Numbered from the stretch's first letter, positions 18,357-29,607 are shown. The stretch: 64,000 bases of DNA from Bacteroides faecichinchillae JCM 17102 (GCF_000614145.1 NZ_BAKK01000014.1:1-64000); one strand, 5' to 3'. The notes: a model not told the origin generated them from the letters alone. Made by a program: numbers and translations.

Positions 18357-19418
18357 ATGAATGTAAAAAGGTGGTTTATGCCAGCAATGATTTTATTACT
18401 GGCAGCTTGTAATACCAACAAGGAAGAGAAGTTCGTACGAAGTGTAAAACTAGTCCAACCAGTAGCGTTAGGTAATGTATCTTATAAAAGTTTATCGGGA
18501 ACAGTAAAGGAATCGCGGGAAATTAGCCTAGGATTCAAAACCGGCGGACAAATTGATAAGATTTTAGTAAAAGAAGGTGATTTTGTACGTCAAGGACAGA
18601 CTATTGCAATGTTGGATCAGGAAGATTATCAACTCGGCGTAGACGCTTATCAGATTCAATACGATCAGATGAAAAACGAAGTGGAACGTATGAAACAATT
18701 GTACGAGGCAAAGAGTCTTAACGGAAATGACTACGAAAAGGCAGTCGCAGGACTGGAACAGCTTCGGGTACAATTACAGATAAATAAGAATAAACTGGAG
18801 TACACAACTCTAAAGGCCCCAGTTAGCGGCTATATACAAACGGTAAATTACGAAAAAGCGGAAATGGTACAAGCCGGTTCGCCCATTGTCAATTTGCTGG
18901 ATGTTTCTAAAATTGAAGTAGAAGTTGATATCCCTGCCAGCCTATATATGCAGCAGGATAAGTTTTCAGGCTTCTCTTGTGCTTCTTCGCTGTCACCAAA
19001 TGTCAGCCATCCTCTTACGCTCATCAGTATTAACCAGAAAGCAAGCAGTACACAACTTTATAAAATGCTCTTGTCTCTCACCGACAATCACTCTACCAAA
19101 CTTACGGCGGGTATGAACGTAGTGGTAAATATTTCGCTGACAGATGCGCAACCGAACATAACCGGATTTACCCTTCCGGTAAACTCAATTTTTAGCGAAC
19201 AGGAGAAGAGTTATGTATGGGTATTAGGAAATGATTCCACCGTCAGCAAACGTGAAATAAAACTGCAAGGAATAGATACCACAGGAAAAGCCATCATCAC
19301 AGAAGGTATTCAAGGTAATGAACAAATTATCAAAGCGGGAGTACATTCACTCACCGAAAACGAGAAAGTGCATGTGCTTCCCGAATCAGACAAAACCAAT
19401 GTAGGAGGATTATTCTAA
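18357..19418 (+). CDS. RND efflux membrane-fusion lipoprotein
   Basis: Periplasmic adaptor that links an RND pump to a TolC channel. It has a lipoprotein signal peptide with lipobox LLAAC (Cys18). The biotinyl-lipoyl-like domain shows in GFKTGGQIDKILVKEGDFVRQGQ, followed by a coiled-coil hairpin (about 90-150) and TTLKAPVSGYIQTVNYEKAE, the usual return strand. C-terminal beta-barrel and membrane-proximal domains complete 353 residues. The stop codon overlaps the pump gene by one base (TAATG), which indicates translational coupling. It is the first gene of the MFP-RND-TolC operon. Confidence 0.93.
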   Translation: MNVKRWFMPAMILLLAACNTNKEEKFVRSVKLVQPVALGNVSYKSLSGTVKESREISLGFKTGGQIDKILVKEGDFVRQGQTIAMLDQEDYQLGVDAYQIQYDQMKNEVERMKQLYEAKSLNGNDYEKAVAGLEQLRVQLQINKNKLEYTTLKAPVSGYIQTVNYEKAEMVQAGSPIVNLLDVSKIEVEVDIPASLYMQQDKFSGFSCASSLSPNVSHPLTLISINQKASSTQLYKMLLSLTDNHSTKLTAGMNVVVNISLTDAQPNITGFTLPVNSIFSEQEKSYVWVLGNDSTVSKREIKLQGIDTTGKAIITEGIQGNEQIIKAGVHSLTENEKVHVLPESDKTNVGGLF

Positions 19419-22400
19419 TGAAATTTGCCTTAACCGAATATTTCATCAAGCGCCCGACACTGTTCTGGTCGCTAATGGCAGCTCTACTCATTGCAGGAGT
19501 ACTATCTTTCGTGCAAATGCCGAAACTCGAAGACCCCGCTATCGGAGTAAAACAAGCGATGGTCGTAATCGTATATCCTGGAGCCACAGCACACGAAGTA
19601 GAATTGCAAGTTGCACAAGTCATGGAAGATGAATTGCGCACGATCCCTAACGTAAAGAAAATCAGTTCGGAATGTACCAAAGGAATGGCACAGATTACTG
19701 TTGAATTTCAGGAAACAGTACTGATGACAGCTATCGAACAGCATTTCGACCAACTCCGCCGTAAAGTAAGCGGTGCCGTAAACAAACTACCGCAAGGATG
19801 TTATGAACCAATTGTAATTGACGATATGATGGATGTCTACGGCATGTTCTATGCACTGACTTCCGACGGTTACGAATATCCGGAAATGTACAAGTACGCC
19901 AAGATGATCCGCCGAGAATTACTTGGTGTCAAAGGCGTAAAGAGAATCAACATTTATGGTAACCGGGATGAAGTAATCAACATTACCTTATCAAAAGAAA
20001 AGATAGCCCGCAACGGTATTATCCCGACACAAATCATGAGTGTGCTGCAAGACGCTACTAAAACAGTGGATGCAGGAAACTATCAGGACGGTGACCAGAA
20101 AATACAGCTACGAATCACCAATCGCTCACAGAGCGTGGAAGATGTCAAGAATCTGATTGTCCAGACTTTAGACGGAAAGCAAATGCGTATCGGTGACATT
20201 GCAGAAGTAGAGCGTACTTATAAAGATCCGCAAGAAAATGGCTTCTTTGTAGACGGTGAACAAGCATTGGCTATTTGCATCTCTATGGAAAATGATGCTA
20301 TCGTGCCGGACGTTGGAAAAGCAGTGGAAGCCAAACTGAAAGAAATCATGCCCAATGTACCGGTAGGAATGGATATGGAGAAAATCTTTTTCCAACCAGA
20401 TAAAGTAGACGAAGCAATTAGTTCCTTCATGGTCAATCTGGTGGAATCCGTTCTTATTGTTATCATTGCCCTCATCTTCACAATGGGCCTCCGAAGCGGA
20501 TTGATTATCGGTATCGGTCTGATATTGACTATTGCCGGCTCCTTCCCCATCCTGCTGATGTGCGGCACAACGTTGCAACGTATTTCGTTGGGTGCCTTTA
20601 TTATTGCAATGGGTATGCTAGTCGATAATGCCATTGTTATCATCGATGGTATCTTGGTAGACCGAACACGAGGGCTAGGACCGAAAGTCTATCTTTATCG
20701 TATTTGTAAAGCAACCGCTATGCCGTTATTAGGAGCAACTCTAATTGCAGCTTCTGCGTTCCTGAACGTATTCTTATCCAAAGATACCGCCGGAGAATAT
20801 GCCCGAGACTTATTCCTTGTGCTTTGTGTCAGTCTGCTCGTCAGTTGGATATTAGCACTGACTCAAGTCCCGATGTTTACCAAATACATATTGCCACTTC
20901 ATGTACGCAAAGTAGGATATGAAGAGCAAATTGGCAAGATGCAACAGGCCGTCAGAAAGATTATCATCAAACTAATTAATTATAAAAAGCTGACTATAGG
21001 TATCTCAGTGGTAGTGTTGATAGCCTCATTCCTCGGTATGACCAAGATCAAAAATTTGTTCTTTCCTGACTTTAGTTACAAACAATTCGTCATCGAATAT
21101 TTTACCCCTTATCAAACTAATCCTGAGCAAGTGAAACTGGACTTACTGGAAATGAGCAAACTGGTGAAGGAAAACCCGAACGTAGAACGAGTAGCCGCTT
21201 CAATGGGAAGTGCACCTGCCGCTATTGCCTAGTTCGTCCAATGACAAGTGGTGGAGGTTGTTACGGGGAGTTGATTATCGACTGTCCCGATTATGAGACA
21301 GTGGTAGAAGAACTTCCCAAAATACGCCAACAACTGCGCGAACGTTATCCCGATGCCTATATCCGTGCACGTAAATACAACTTCTCTATATCAAGCACGC
21401 ACACTGTCGAGGTGGAATTTACAGGCCCCGACCCTGCCGTGCTCCGTGATCTTGCCGGACAAGCTGAAGAGATTATGCGTAAATGCAAATATGTAGATAC
21501 CTATTCGGTACAAAACAACTGGAAACCGACAGGCAAAGCACTGACCGCTCAATACATGGAACAAGAAGCACGCCGCTCGGGCATCAGTCGTGCTAATATT
21601 GGGAACGCATTACAGGCAGCTACCGACGGAATGGTTTGTGGTGTGATCAATGATCAAGACCAGCAGGTAATGCTCAACTTCCGTATTCGTAATGCAGACG
21701 GAAGTAAGATTCAAGATCTGAACGATATTCCGGTATGGACAGACATTAATATTAAGGTGGACGATAACGATATCAACCAACTGATTACAGGTAGCAAAAG
21801 CTCCGAAGCCATTCAGGATGATATGTATAAAAGTGCACCTATGAGTAATGTCACCCATAATATCGACCTTGGCTGGGAAGAACAGATGATACTTCGCGTG
21901 AACGGTTCGCGTCATATTGAAGCAGAATGTGATCCGGACTATACACAATGGGAAGCGACTCCAGCCAAAGTGAAAGCAGATATTGAAGACCAAATCAACA
22001 AGATTAAGTTACCGGAAGGTTATACTATGGGCTGGTCAGGAGAAATTGCCAAACAGGGTGATTCCATGGAAGGGTTGATGAAGTACGGACCAATTACTCT
22101 ATTCATCATTCTAACCATCTTATTATTGCTATTTAGCAACTGGAAGAAAGTGATTCTCATCTTGCTTTGCTTTCCGTTCGTTCTCTGCGGTATCACTCCG
22201 GCATTGCTCCTAAGCAAACAGCCATTCACATTTATGGCAATTATCGGGGTGATGGGATTGATGGGAATGATGATTAAAAATGCCATCGTTCTGGTGGACG
22301 AAATTACACGTCTCACCAACGAAGAGCAACAGCATCCTTATGATGCGGTAATCAATGCGACAGTCTCACGTACTCGCCCAGTTATAATGGCCTCTGTTAC

Positions 22401-22587
22401 CACGATTCTTGGTATGTTGCCATTAGTCACAGACCCAATGTACGCTTCGATGGCGGTCACCATTATGAGTGGTCTTGCTATGGGAACCATTATTACACTG
22501 GCACTTTTGCCTCTGTTCTATACGGCTTTCTTCCATATCACACCACCTCGTACACGACCTAAAACAACTAAAACTACTAATGAATAA
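19418..22587 (+). pseudogene. RND efflux pump, inner-membrane transporter (one frameshift)
   Basis: Proton-driven AcrB/MexB-like exporter of about 1056 residues. The N-terminal transmembrane helix (YFIKRPTLFWSLMAALLIAG) is followed by the porter domain, a central membrane domain with GMLVDNAIVIIDGI, and the second half with GVMGLMGMMIKNAIVLVDEI. The frame breaks near 21219: GCACCTGCCGC should read GCACCTGCCCGC, which restores APARYCLVRPMTSGGGCYG. One missing C in a CCC run is likely a sequence error. As printed the two halves would be separate proteins of 604 and 448 residues and the pump would not work. Substrate is unknown; drugs, bile salts or solvents are typical. Confidence 0.9.
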
Positions 22588-22605
22588 AAGAATATCCCTG
22601 AGTAT

Positions 22606-23897
22606 ATGAAAAGGACTATTTTATGGATAGCATTGGGCTGGCAGTCAATCTGCCTGCCTTCGCCCAACTTCAACTTTCTCAAGCAGAATGCCGGAAAATG
22701 GCATTGAAGAATAATGAAGAAATGAAGATAGCGGAAAACTCTTACAGACAGGCAAAACTAGATAAAGAAATCGCCTTCGCCGCATATCTTCCCGAACTAG
22801 AAGGTTCATTAACTGGTATCTACCGCAAAGATATGGACCTGATGGGTGCAGAACTGCAAATGCGTGGAACATATCTGGCAGGACTCACCTTGACCCAGCC
22901 CATATTTACCGGTGGAAAAATCGTTGCTTCCAACAAACTTGCCAAAATTGGTGTAGATTGTGCAGAAGAATCACTCCGAAAAACGGAGATGGATATTATC
23001 GCCGAAGCTGATAATGCTTATTGGACATACATTGCTGTGGGGGAAAAAGTTAAACAACTGGAAGCTTATCAAAAGCAGCTGGACGAATTGTATCATCAAA
23101 TAGCCAAGAGTGTGGAAGTCCAAATGGCTACTCAGGCTGACCTGTTACGGGTAGATTCCAAACGTAGCCAGATACTTTATCAATTGAAGAAAGCTAAAAA
23201 TGGAGTTGAACTTTGCCGAATGTCTTTATGTAGTACATTAGGAGTTGATATTCATACCACCATCCAAGCTACTGAGACAAATATAGAAATCACCTCACCT
23301 CAGCAATTGGAAAGTAGCATTCTTATGCGTCCCGAATACAGATTACTGTTAAATCAGGTAGAAGCCCAAAAGCAGCAAATCAAAGTGGCACGTGCCGATA
23401 TCCTCCCGACTTTCGGAATTTCCGCTCAATATTCTTACTACGGTAATCTCAAACTTGCCGGACAAGCGGAAGACGGAACGCCCTTCAAACAGGAATATAA
23501 AGATGGATCTCCCATGCTAATGGCATCTATCAGCGTTCCTCTTTTCAGATGGGGAAAAGGGCTGAAAGGAATAAAGAAAGCTAAACTGAATTACCAAAAT
23601 GCTCAGTTGGACTTGCAGAGAAACGAACGTTTACTCAATATAGAACTGCAACAGGCTATTCAGAATATAGCAGATGGTTACAATCTAGTAGAAACTGCCA
23701 ATATCGGAATGTCACAAGCAGCTGAAAACTTACGTAATATGCAAAACAGTTACGATGTAAGCATGTGCACATTAACCGATTTATTAGATGCACAGGCACA
23801 ATGGCAAGAAGCATACAGTAACCAGATTGAAGCAAAGACTCAGTATAAGATTTATGAATCGGAATATATGAGAGTTTCGGGACAATTAAAACCTTAG
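22606..23897 (+). pseudogene. TolC-like outer-membrane efflux protein (one frameshift in signal peptide)
   Basis: Third part of the tripartite efflux system, forming the outer-membrane channel and periplasmic tunnel. The true start is ATG 22606 (MKRTILWIALG), giving a signal peptide that ends near LPAFAQ. One G is missing in the run at 22635-22637, which shifts the frame; the remaining ORF begins in-frame at 22623. The mature part shows two TolC-type repeats of coiled helices, ending with LDAQAQWQEAYSNQIEAKTQYKIYESEY split across residues. Restored length is about 430. It starts 18 bp after the pump stop. Confidence 0.88.
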
Positions 23898-23913
23898 CAG
23901 TACCTCTATACAT

Positions 23914-23992
23914 CAGATGCAAACTTATCATAGTCTATCAGTTCACCAGAGTTCCGGCTAATAGAGATCAGACTATGATTAAGTTGCAACTG
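23914..23992. repeat. Long inverted repeat after the efflux operon
   Basis: Arms at 23919-23936 and 23970-23987 agree at nearly all of 18 positions with one slipped base, and pairing extends outwards through ATCAG/CTGAT. The loop is 33 nt. There is no U-run, so it is not a classic terminator; it may protect the 3' end of the efflux transcript. Confidence 0.6.
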
Positions 23993-23997
23993 ATTTG

Positions 23998-24179
23998 ATC
24001 TCCAAAAACTACTTTTCTTTGACTTTCTATTTAGAAAAAGGAACATTAGAAAGAATCTCACATTATTATAGTACCACTCACTTTTCATTGTAATATCATA
24101 GAAAGTCAATGATTACATAAAAGACCTTAATTACCCATATAATTAGAAAGAAAAAAGAGAAACTTTCATCTTATTTCTC
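23998..24179. other. Intergenic sequence without recognised gene
   Basis: AT-rich sequence after the inverted repeat. I see no ORF that I can support here. Confidence 0.5.
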
Positions 24180-24187
24180 TATTTTTG
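24180..24187 (+). promoter_or_regulatory. -7 box before the decayed VCBS-type gene
   Basis: TATTTTTG matches TAnnTTTG and precedes the ATG at 24211 by 23 bp. Confidence 0.4.
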
Positions 24188-24210
24188 TACAACCGTACAT
24201 TTATAGATGT

Positions 24211-24359
24211 ATGATTTACATAATCTTATTTTTTATATCAATCTGTCCGGCCATCCTTTTCGGACAATCCCAATGGAAAAAATATCTTCTCTCAGTGGTG
24301 ATATAGAAATACCGAATGGTGATAATCAGCAGATTTATGGCTTACCAAGACTGGTATGA
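24211..24359 (+). pseudogene. Decayed N-terminal fragment of a secreted repeat protein
   Basis: The first frame reads MIYIILFFISICPAILFGQS, a good signal peptide, then QWKK. Restoring one A in the run of six A at 24273-24280 gives QWKKISSLSGDIEIPNGDNQ before a TGA. In my memory similar N-termini open Bacteroides proteins with VCBS/FG-GAP repeats, but only the first 50 residues or so remain. It is a gene remnant with its promoter still in place. Confidence 0.45.
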
Positions 24360-24414
24360 GATTTAATAAAGAACAGCCTTATAATCATATTAACAAACAC
24401 TTTATAATATACTA

Positions 24415-25850
24415 ATGAAGAAGTTACTATTACTATTTATTACTGCTACAACGTTAAGTTATGGGGCAGAAAAAACGTCTATTGAGAGATTAGTTTACGG
24501 AAAACCCAAGACTCAGTTATCTTTGTAGCACCGCCGATAGAGGGCATCACATTAGGATTTACGGATACATTATATGCTACAGAAGGGAAAAAAGCGACAC
24601 TGCAACTGGAGATAAATGATTTATCATCTGTCTATTTACAACATGGGAAAACATTTTGTAATGTCATCGTGGAGCCAGGTAAAAATTATTCCATATGTTT
24701 CGATTATGGAGCTGATCCTATCATTCAGATCAGTGATCCTGTACAGATGTTGAGAAACAAAGTATTTCGGGATAAGAATTTTTATAAGTATGAATTTGTG
24801 AGAGATTATAAAGCCACTCCACTTGATACGATTGGTGCCAAGATGCGCGCTAACTTCGATGCTTTGCTAATGGCGGATAAGAAACAATTTGAGAAATTAG
24901 AGATGAGCCAGGCTATGAGAAAGTTCATAGAACTGGATTTGGAATTATATTGGATGGGATCAATGGCTAAAGTGATAAGAGCAAATTTTAGTGATTGTTC
25001 CAGAAACGAAAAGCAGATGTATGACGATTATATGAAAGAGTGGTCCAAAATATACAAAGATTATCCACTAACAACACAGATGATACCTTCACAATACTTT
25101 GAACCCTATGTAGAAATAGCCACAGCTCTCAAATCAGCAACAGACGGAAAAGTTTGTAACTTTAAAACCGCTCAGGAATATTATGACTATTTATTCAATA
25201 ATGTGCGATTAATAAAAAACAAAAAAGTAAAACAAGCATTTTGGGCACAAGCTTTGTTTATGGAAGCCTTAAACAACAAACGATTTGAGAAGATACTGAA
25301 GAAATATATAAATGAATTTCTGACTACATACCCTAATGAAGGTTTCAAAACGACTTTCATTCCATTTATAAAAGCAATAGACCATTTCTATGCAAAAGCT
25401 GATAGCGATTTCGATAAGAATGTTTCATTTGTGGAAAATGGAGATAGTATTAAGACATTCCAAGAATTACTAGCAAAGTTCAAAGGAAAGCCTGTACTTG
25501 TGGATTTTTGGTTCAGCACTTGTGGACCATGCGTGAGTAATTCTAAAAAATTTGGAAAAGAAATGGAAAGATTTACTGAGCAGAATGGTATTACATTACT
25601 TTGCGTTTCAATAGATCAAGATAAAGAGCAATGGCATAATGCCATAAAATACTATGAGATTGGTGGTAATCACATCAAAGCATGTAAGAGGCTACACGAA
25701 GATATTTATAAAGCCTATAGTATATACATGTTTCCACACTATATGCTTGTAGGTCCCGACGGTAAGATACTGATTAACAAGTTAAAGGACCTAAGCGAAG
25801 GTGACGATTTCTACAATCAAATCCATGATGCATTAGAAAAAAAAGAATGA
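24415..25850 (+). pseudogene. TlpA-like thiol-disulfide oxidoreductase (one frameshift)
   Basis: Secreted redox protein of about 478 residues. The signal peptide is MKKLLLLFITATTLSYGAEK. After LVYGK the frame hits TAG; one added base in the GGAAAACCC segment (24499-24507) restores TQDSVIFVAPPIEG and joins the long ORF. The C-terminal thioredoxin domain (last 150 residues) has FKGKPVLVDFWFSTCGPC with the CGPC active site, and the conserved cis-Pro region FPHYMLVG. The N-terminal half is a Bacteroidetes-type extension (DUF4369-like), with no clear catalytic motif. Such proteins are usually periplasmic reductases tied to cytochrome maturation or stress. The break is probably a sequence error. 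Confidence 0.75.
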
Positions 25851-25886
25851 TGTTTCATTGATTAGAATTATCTTAAACCGGAATAA

Positions 25887-26080
25887 TTTAACTCATTCTG
25901 GAATAGTTATGAACTAAATGACAAAAGAATTATTTTTAGGTATAAGAAGAAAAGAACAAATAATTACAATCCGATTGAAAAGATCAGCGAACTCTACGAA
26001 CGTCTTTAAAAGAAAAAGACGAAAAATATGCTACTTTAGAGCAACGGTTGCAAAATATTGAGCAAAGCATGCAAAAATAG
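25887..26080 (+). pseudogene. Remnant encoding the coiled-coil tail of a regulator-like protein
   Basis: Open from 25887, this fragment ends NPIEKISELYERL, then breaks at TAA; one added T restores LKEKDEKYATLEQRLQNI and EQSMQK before TAG at 26078. A C-terminal coiled coil preceded by NNYNP is, as I recall, common in short Bacteroides XRE-type DNA-binding proteins, but no helix-turn-helix is left here. No start codon or promoter is evident. Confidence 0.35.
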
Positions 26081-26186
26081 AGTTTCTTTTTATCACTCTT
26101 ATGCAGATCAATATAAAGCAATACAAGTTAGGAACCTAAATGCTAAAATATTCCGAAGTATTCAATCACTCTGAAAGAAGAATATA

Positions 26187-26702
26187 TTATTTGCCTTCTA
26201 CGCTCATACTAGGAGGTAAATACACCTGATAAGCAATACGTTCTGTACCATTTTTCACGTAAATAATGCCACAACGCTGAAAGCCATGCTTCGTCAAAAT
26301 GTGTTGCATCACTTTATTATCACGATGTGTATCCACACGAATATTACCACAACGTTGAAAGCACCAATCTAAACAAGCTTCCGACACCCCTCTTTGTTTA
26401 CCGCTTGTTGCCATTCGATGAATCACTCCGTAAGGTTCATCATTGAGCCAAGCACCATCATAGATATGCTGATAGGTAGGATCTTCTCCCAATATAAAAC
26501 AAAAAGTTCCTAGAATTTCACCTTGTTCATCCGTACAAACAAAACTATGACCGTCTTCGATTTCTTGGCGAATCAAAGTCTCGGAAGGATAACCATCCAT
26601 CCATTGAGTAGTATTTCCATTTGCACGCATAAAGGTACGTGCATAATCATAAATATTCATTACGATAGGAAGATCTTTCGGTTCAGTAGCGCTGATTCTC
26701 AT
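26187..26702 (-). CDS. GNAT-family N-acetyltransferase
   Basis: A 171-residue acetyltransferase. The GNAT fold is seen in EILGTFCFILGEDPTY (beta 4), then VIHRMATSGKQRGVSEACLD, where the acetyl-CoA pyrophosphate loop is present in altered form (SGKQRGVS), and HILTKHGFQRCGIIYVKNGT near the end. It opens MRISATEPKDLPIVMNIYDYA, as is usual for the family. The substrate is unknown. It lies just downstream of, and on the same strand as, the zinc-ribbon membrane protein, 44 bp apart. Confidence 0.85.
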   Translation of the reverse strand: MRISATEPKDLPIVMNIYDYARTFMRANGNTTQWMDGYPSETLIRQEIEDGHSFVCTDEQGEILGTFCFILGEDPTYQHIYDGAWLNDEPYGVIHRMATSGKQRGVSEACLDWCFQRCGNIRVDTHRDNKVMQHILTKHGFQRCGIIYVKNGTERIAYQVYLPPSMSVEGK

Positions 26703-26746
26703 TATTCAATCGATTATTAAAATGTAAGGATTAGGTAAATATGACA

Positions 26747-27691
26747 TCATTCATTGATCGCGCCACAATGTGGACACACACCTTTCTCTTTTATTTTCTC
26801 TCCACAATGACCGCATCGATATCTATAACCAATATTTCGATGTACTTTCTTGGCAAATACCCAGACGAAAAATGCCAGGAATAAATAACCAATATAAATA
26901 TGAGTCATCAAGATAAAGAAGAAATAACAGAAAATGCAACAAGACATCAGTCCCAGCAAATAGAATATAGCTGTTGCCGGAGTTAATTGACGGAACAGAT
27001 CATCGAGTACCGCCAAAGCAACAATCAAGAAAAGCCAGATACTCAACAAGAAAATAGAAAGTATAAAAGGAACTTTAAAAGGAGATAACGTCGGATTATA
27101 ATAGAAATGTTCCCACGTTCCCGGAACGAAAACTTGTACCGATTCATAAATTGTGGCACTAAAAGCCATCAACAAACACAAAAACAACGGATAAACACTG
27201 GCAATATCATTGAAGTAAACCAACTGCAATTGTTTACGACGAAAGACACGGAACAGATATACCCCAACAAACAATGCAAAGATAATCACAAAATAGGAAG
27301 CATGAGTATTACTAAAAAGGTGAATCGCTTGCGAAATACTATCGGTAGGCGCAAAAGCTTTTTTCAGTTCCGTCTCCCGTATCCAACCTTGTTCATCCTG
27401 TGTATGCGCCAGTTTCACCCAGACAGTATCTATACTATCAGCAGGATGTACAGCAAATTCGGCTACTACAACACGATCTCCCCTATATAATGTGATGTAC
27501 TTTTCTTTAATAGGTAAACACTCCAATATGGAAGAATCTACCATTACTTCTAGGTTTGTATTCCAAGTATAATGCCGTTCGTAAAGATAATCCAAAGAGT
27601 CTTTTATTTTCTGCGGAATCTCCTCCGAAGACAGATCGGGACGGGAGTAAAAACATGATGAAAGAAATAACAGACAAAACAGCAAATTCAT
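26747..27691 (-). CDS. Membrane protein with SH3-like domain and C-terminal zinc ribbon
   Basis: Starting at Met 27691 gives a 314-residue protein with a lipoprotein-like signal (MNLLFCLLFLSSC). An upstream in-frame Met at 27808 would add 39 residues and lie inside the U32 gene, so I prefer the later one. Residues 30-125 resemble a bacterial SH3 domain (YRGDRVVVAEFA, VWVKLAHTQDEQGWI). Several transmembrane helices follow from about 140 to 285, and the last 25 residues are a zinc ribbon (CGHCGEKIKEKGVCPHCG). The function is unknown. The order U32, this gene, GNAT suggests cotranscription. Confidence 0.7.
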   Translation of the reverse strand: MNLLFCLLFLSSCFYSRPDLSSEEIPQKIKDSLDYLYERHYTWNTNLEVMVDSSILECLPIKEKYITLYRGDRVVVAEFAVHPADSIDTVWVKLAHTQDEQGWIRETELKKAFAPTDSISQAIHLFSNTHASYFVIIFALFVGVYLFRVFRRKQLQLVYFNDIASVYPLFLCLLMAFSATIYESVQVFVPGTWEHFYYNPTLSPFKVPFILSIFLLSIWLFLIVALAVLDDLFRQLTPATAIFYLLGLMSCCIFCYFFFILMTHIYIGYLFLAFFVWVFAKKVHRNIGYRYRCGHCGEKIKEKGVCPHCGAINE

Positions 27692-27777
27692 TACATAACG
27701 GCAAAAATTGGCACTAGGTTTCTTCTTCAACGAATCAACCTTCGTGACACTCTGTGCTACTCTGTAGTGGAATATGC

Positions 27778-29607
27778 TCATTGTGCAGTTTTTACTTTCA
27801 TTTGACAATTCTTACAATCGAACTCAAGACAGAAGCGCTTTCCATCGTTCGATACCAGATAGTAAGGCTCTTTATAAGGTGATCTCTCCCGTTGATGAAT
27901 AGGACACCAACCCATACTATAACGCAAACAATGTTTACAAAACATCAATATAGCATCTTCTAGCTGTGTTTTTTCGTAAGCTTCAGCAACACGTTGCACT
28001 CCATGATCCTGATAAAAAGAAACAGCACGTGTATTCATCACATTTCCCAGATAGGTCAAAGTGGTTTGAGGAAAAGCATGAGTAGTTTGTTTCCACACTG
28101 CCAATTCTTGACGATAATTGATCTTTCTGGCAGCAATCAGCTTTTCTACCGCCTGACGACGAAAATCAGCTAGCACAGAAGCCGGAAGGAACCAATTCTT
28201 CGCAAAAGAGATTTCTATCTTTTTCGCTTCAAATGGGGTATTACCCAATTTGCCCAGTTGCGTCTTCAGATTCTCCTCCTGTGGGGTACGAGCCGGTTCT
28301 TTGTCACGGTGAATGGAAAGTGTAATGCTATTATCGTCTTCATCGGTGAAAGTCAAAGAGAATCCGAAATTATTATCAGCAAGAAGGATATCAACGGCTA
28401 TCTTGCGCTCGGCCGATTTACGGGAAAGCAACCGTTCAAACTCTTGATCAAAATTACGATAAAGGACAGTTCGGGGTTTGATACGCGGCATTTCCTGTGG
28501 ATAAAGTTTATTACCATCCACCCGGTTGATACGAAATCCCTGCAAACGTCCCTGTTCATCTATATAGCAAACACCATCTCCATTGTTAAATGATTTCAAC
28601 CCGGCAACTGTCAGATAATTACTACGGGCTTCTTTCATTGTTCCCATCTCCTCTCCTAATGATTTCGGTGTATCAAAAGAAAAGATATCCCGGTCACGAC
28701 CATGCAAAAAGTAATGAGTAAATCCCCGACTGAAACTTTTGTTCAATTGTGGCTGAAATTCAAAACGGGATGTCCCCGAAGAAGCACGTACATATTCGGA
28801 ACGACGGGCAAAGATGGCATCCAGTTTTTGCCGATAGGCAGCTGTCACGTTTTTCACGTAAGAGACATCTTTCAAACGACCTTCTATTTTAAAGGAAGAA
28901 GCACCAGCATCCAGAAGTTGTTCCAGTTCATCGCTCTGATTCAGATCTTTCAAAGAAAGCAAGTGCTTATCTTTTACAATTACCTTTCCTTCGGCATCGA
29001 CCAGATTGAAAGGCAACCGACAAAATTGCGCACATTCTCCACGATTTGCACTACGTCCGAAACAAGCTTGACTAACATAGCACTGCCCACTGTAACTCAC
29101 ACAAAGAGCACCATGAACAAATATCTCTAAAGGAACTTCCGGACAGGTTTCATGTATCTTTTTAATTTCCCGAATCGACAATTCACGCGCCAACACTACC
29201 TGACGAAATCCAGCTTTCCACAAGAATTTAACCTTTTCCGGTGTACGGTTATCCATCTGCGTACTGGCATGAAGGGGAATTGGCGGAAGATCCAGTTTCG
29301 TAATTCCCATATCCTGAACAATCAGCGCATCGACTCCAATCCGGTATAAGGCATGAATCATTTCTTCTGTCTCCTTCAATTCTTCTTCTTTCAGTATCGT
29401 ATTGACAGTGACATAGATACGGACGTTATACAAGTGAGCATGATTTACCAATGTTTCAATGTCTTCCAATGAATTCACTGCAGCAGCACGAGCACCAAAT
29501 TTAGGTGCCCCGATATAGACAGCATCCGCACCATGATTGATAGCCTCGATACCACATTCCAGATTTTTCGCCGGAGCCAGAAGTTCTATTTTACGCTGTT
29601 TAACCAT
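27778..29607 (-). CDS. U32 family protein, probable RlhA-type rRNA hydroxylation factor
   Basis: A 609-residue U32 'peptidase' family member. It opens KIELLAPAKNLECGIEAINH and GADAVYIGAPKFGARA, and contains IFVHGALCVSYSGQCYVSQA followed by CFGRSANRGECAQFCR, the conserved cysteines that bind an Fe-S cluster in this family. The long C-terminal part, with another cysteine group near HCLRYSMGWCPIHQ, fits the RlhA branch, which hydroxylates C2501 of 23S rRNA in E. coli using prephenate. Assignment to RlhA rather than to a protease or another U32 branch rests on length and domain plan. It follows metA by 6 bp, so both are likely in one transcript. Confidence 0.8.
   Translation of the reverse strand: MVKQRKIELLAPAKNLECGIEAINHGADAVYIGAPKFGARAAAVNSLEDIETLVNHAHLYNVRIYVTVNTILKEEELKETEEMIHALYRIGVDALIVQDMGITKLDLPPIPLHASTQMDNRTPEKVKFLWKAGFRQVVLARELSIREIKKIHETCPEVPLEIFVHGALCVSYSGQCYVSQACFGRSANRGECAQFCRLPFNLVDAEGKVIVKDKHLLSLKDLNQSDELEQLLDAGASSFKIEGRLKDVSYVKNVTAAYRQKLDAIFARRSEYVRASSGTSRFEFQPQLNKSFSRGFTHYFLHGRDRDIFSFDTPKSLGEEMGTMKEARSNYLTVAGLKSFNNGDGVCYIDEQGRLQGFRINRVDGNKLYPQEMPRIKPRTVLYRNFDQEFERLLSRKSAERKIAVDILLADNNFGFSLTFTDEDDNSITLSIHRDKEPARTPQEENLKTQLGKLGNTPFEAKKIEISFAKNWFLPASVLADFRRQAVEKLIAARKINYRQELAVWKQTTHAFPQTTLTYLGNVMNTRAVSFYQDHGVQRVAEAYEKTQLEDAILMFCKHCLRYSMGWCPIHQRERSPYKEPYYLVSNDGKRFCLEFDCKNCQMKVKTAQ

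Noticed and set aside
25877-25935. Possible third location of a 20-22 bp repeat (GGAATAATT / GGAATAGTT).
   Set aside because: Only two weak units, and the sequence reads better as part of a decayed coding fragment (25887-26080).
27692-27808. Longer N-terminus for the zinc-ribbon membrane protein.
   Set aside because: It would overlap the U32 gene and remove the lipoprotein-like signal at Met 27691; the extra 39 residues look like read-through.
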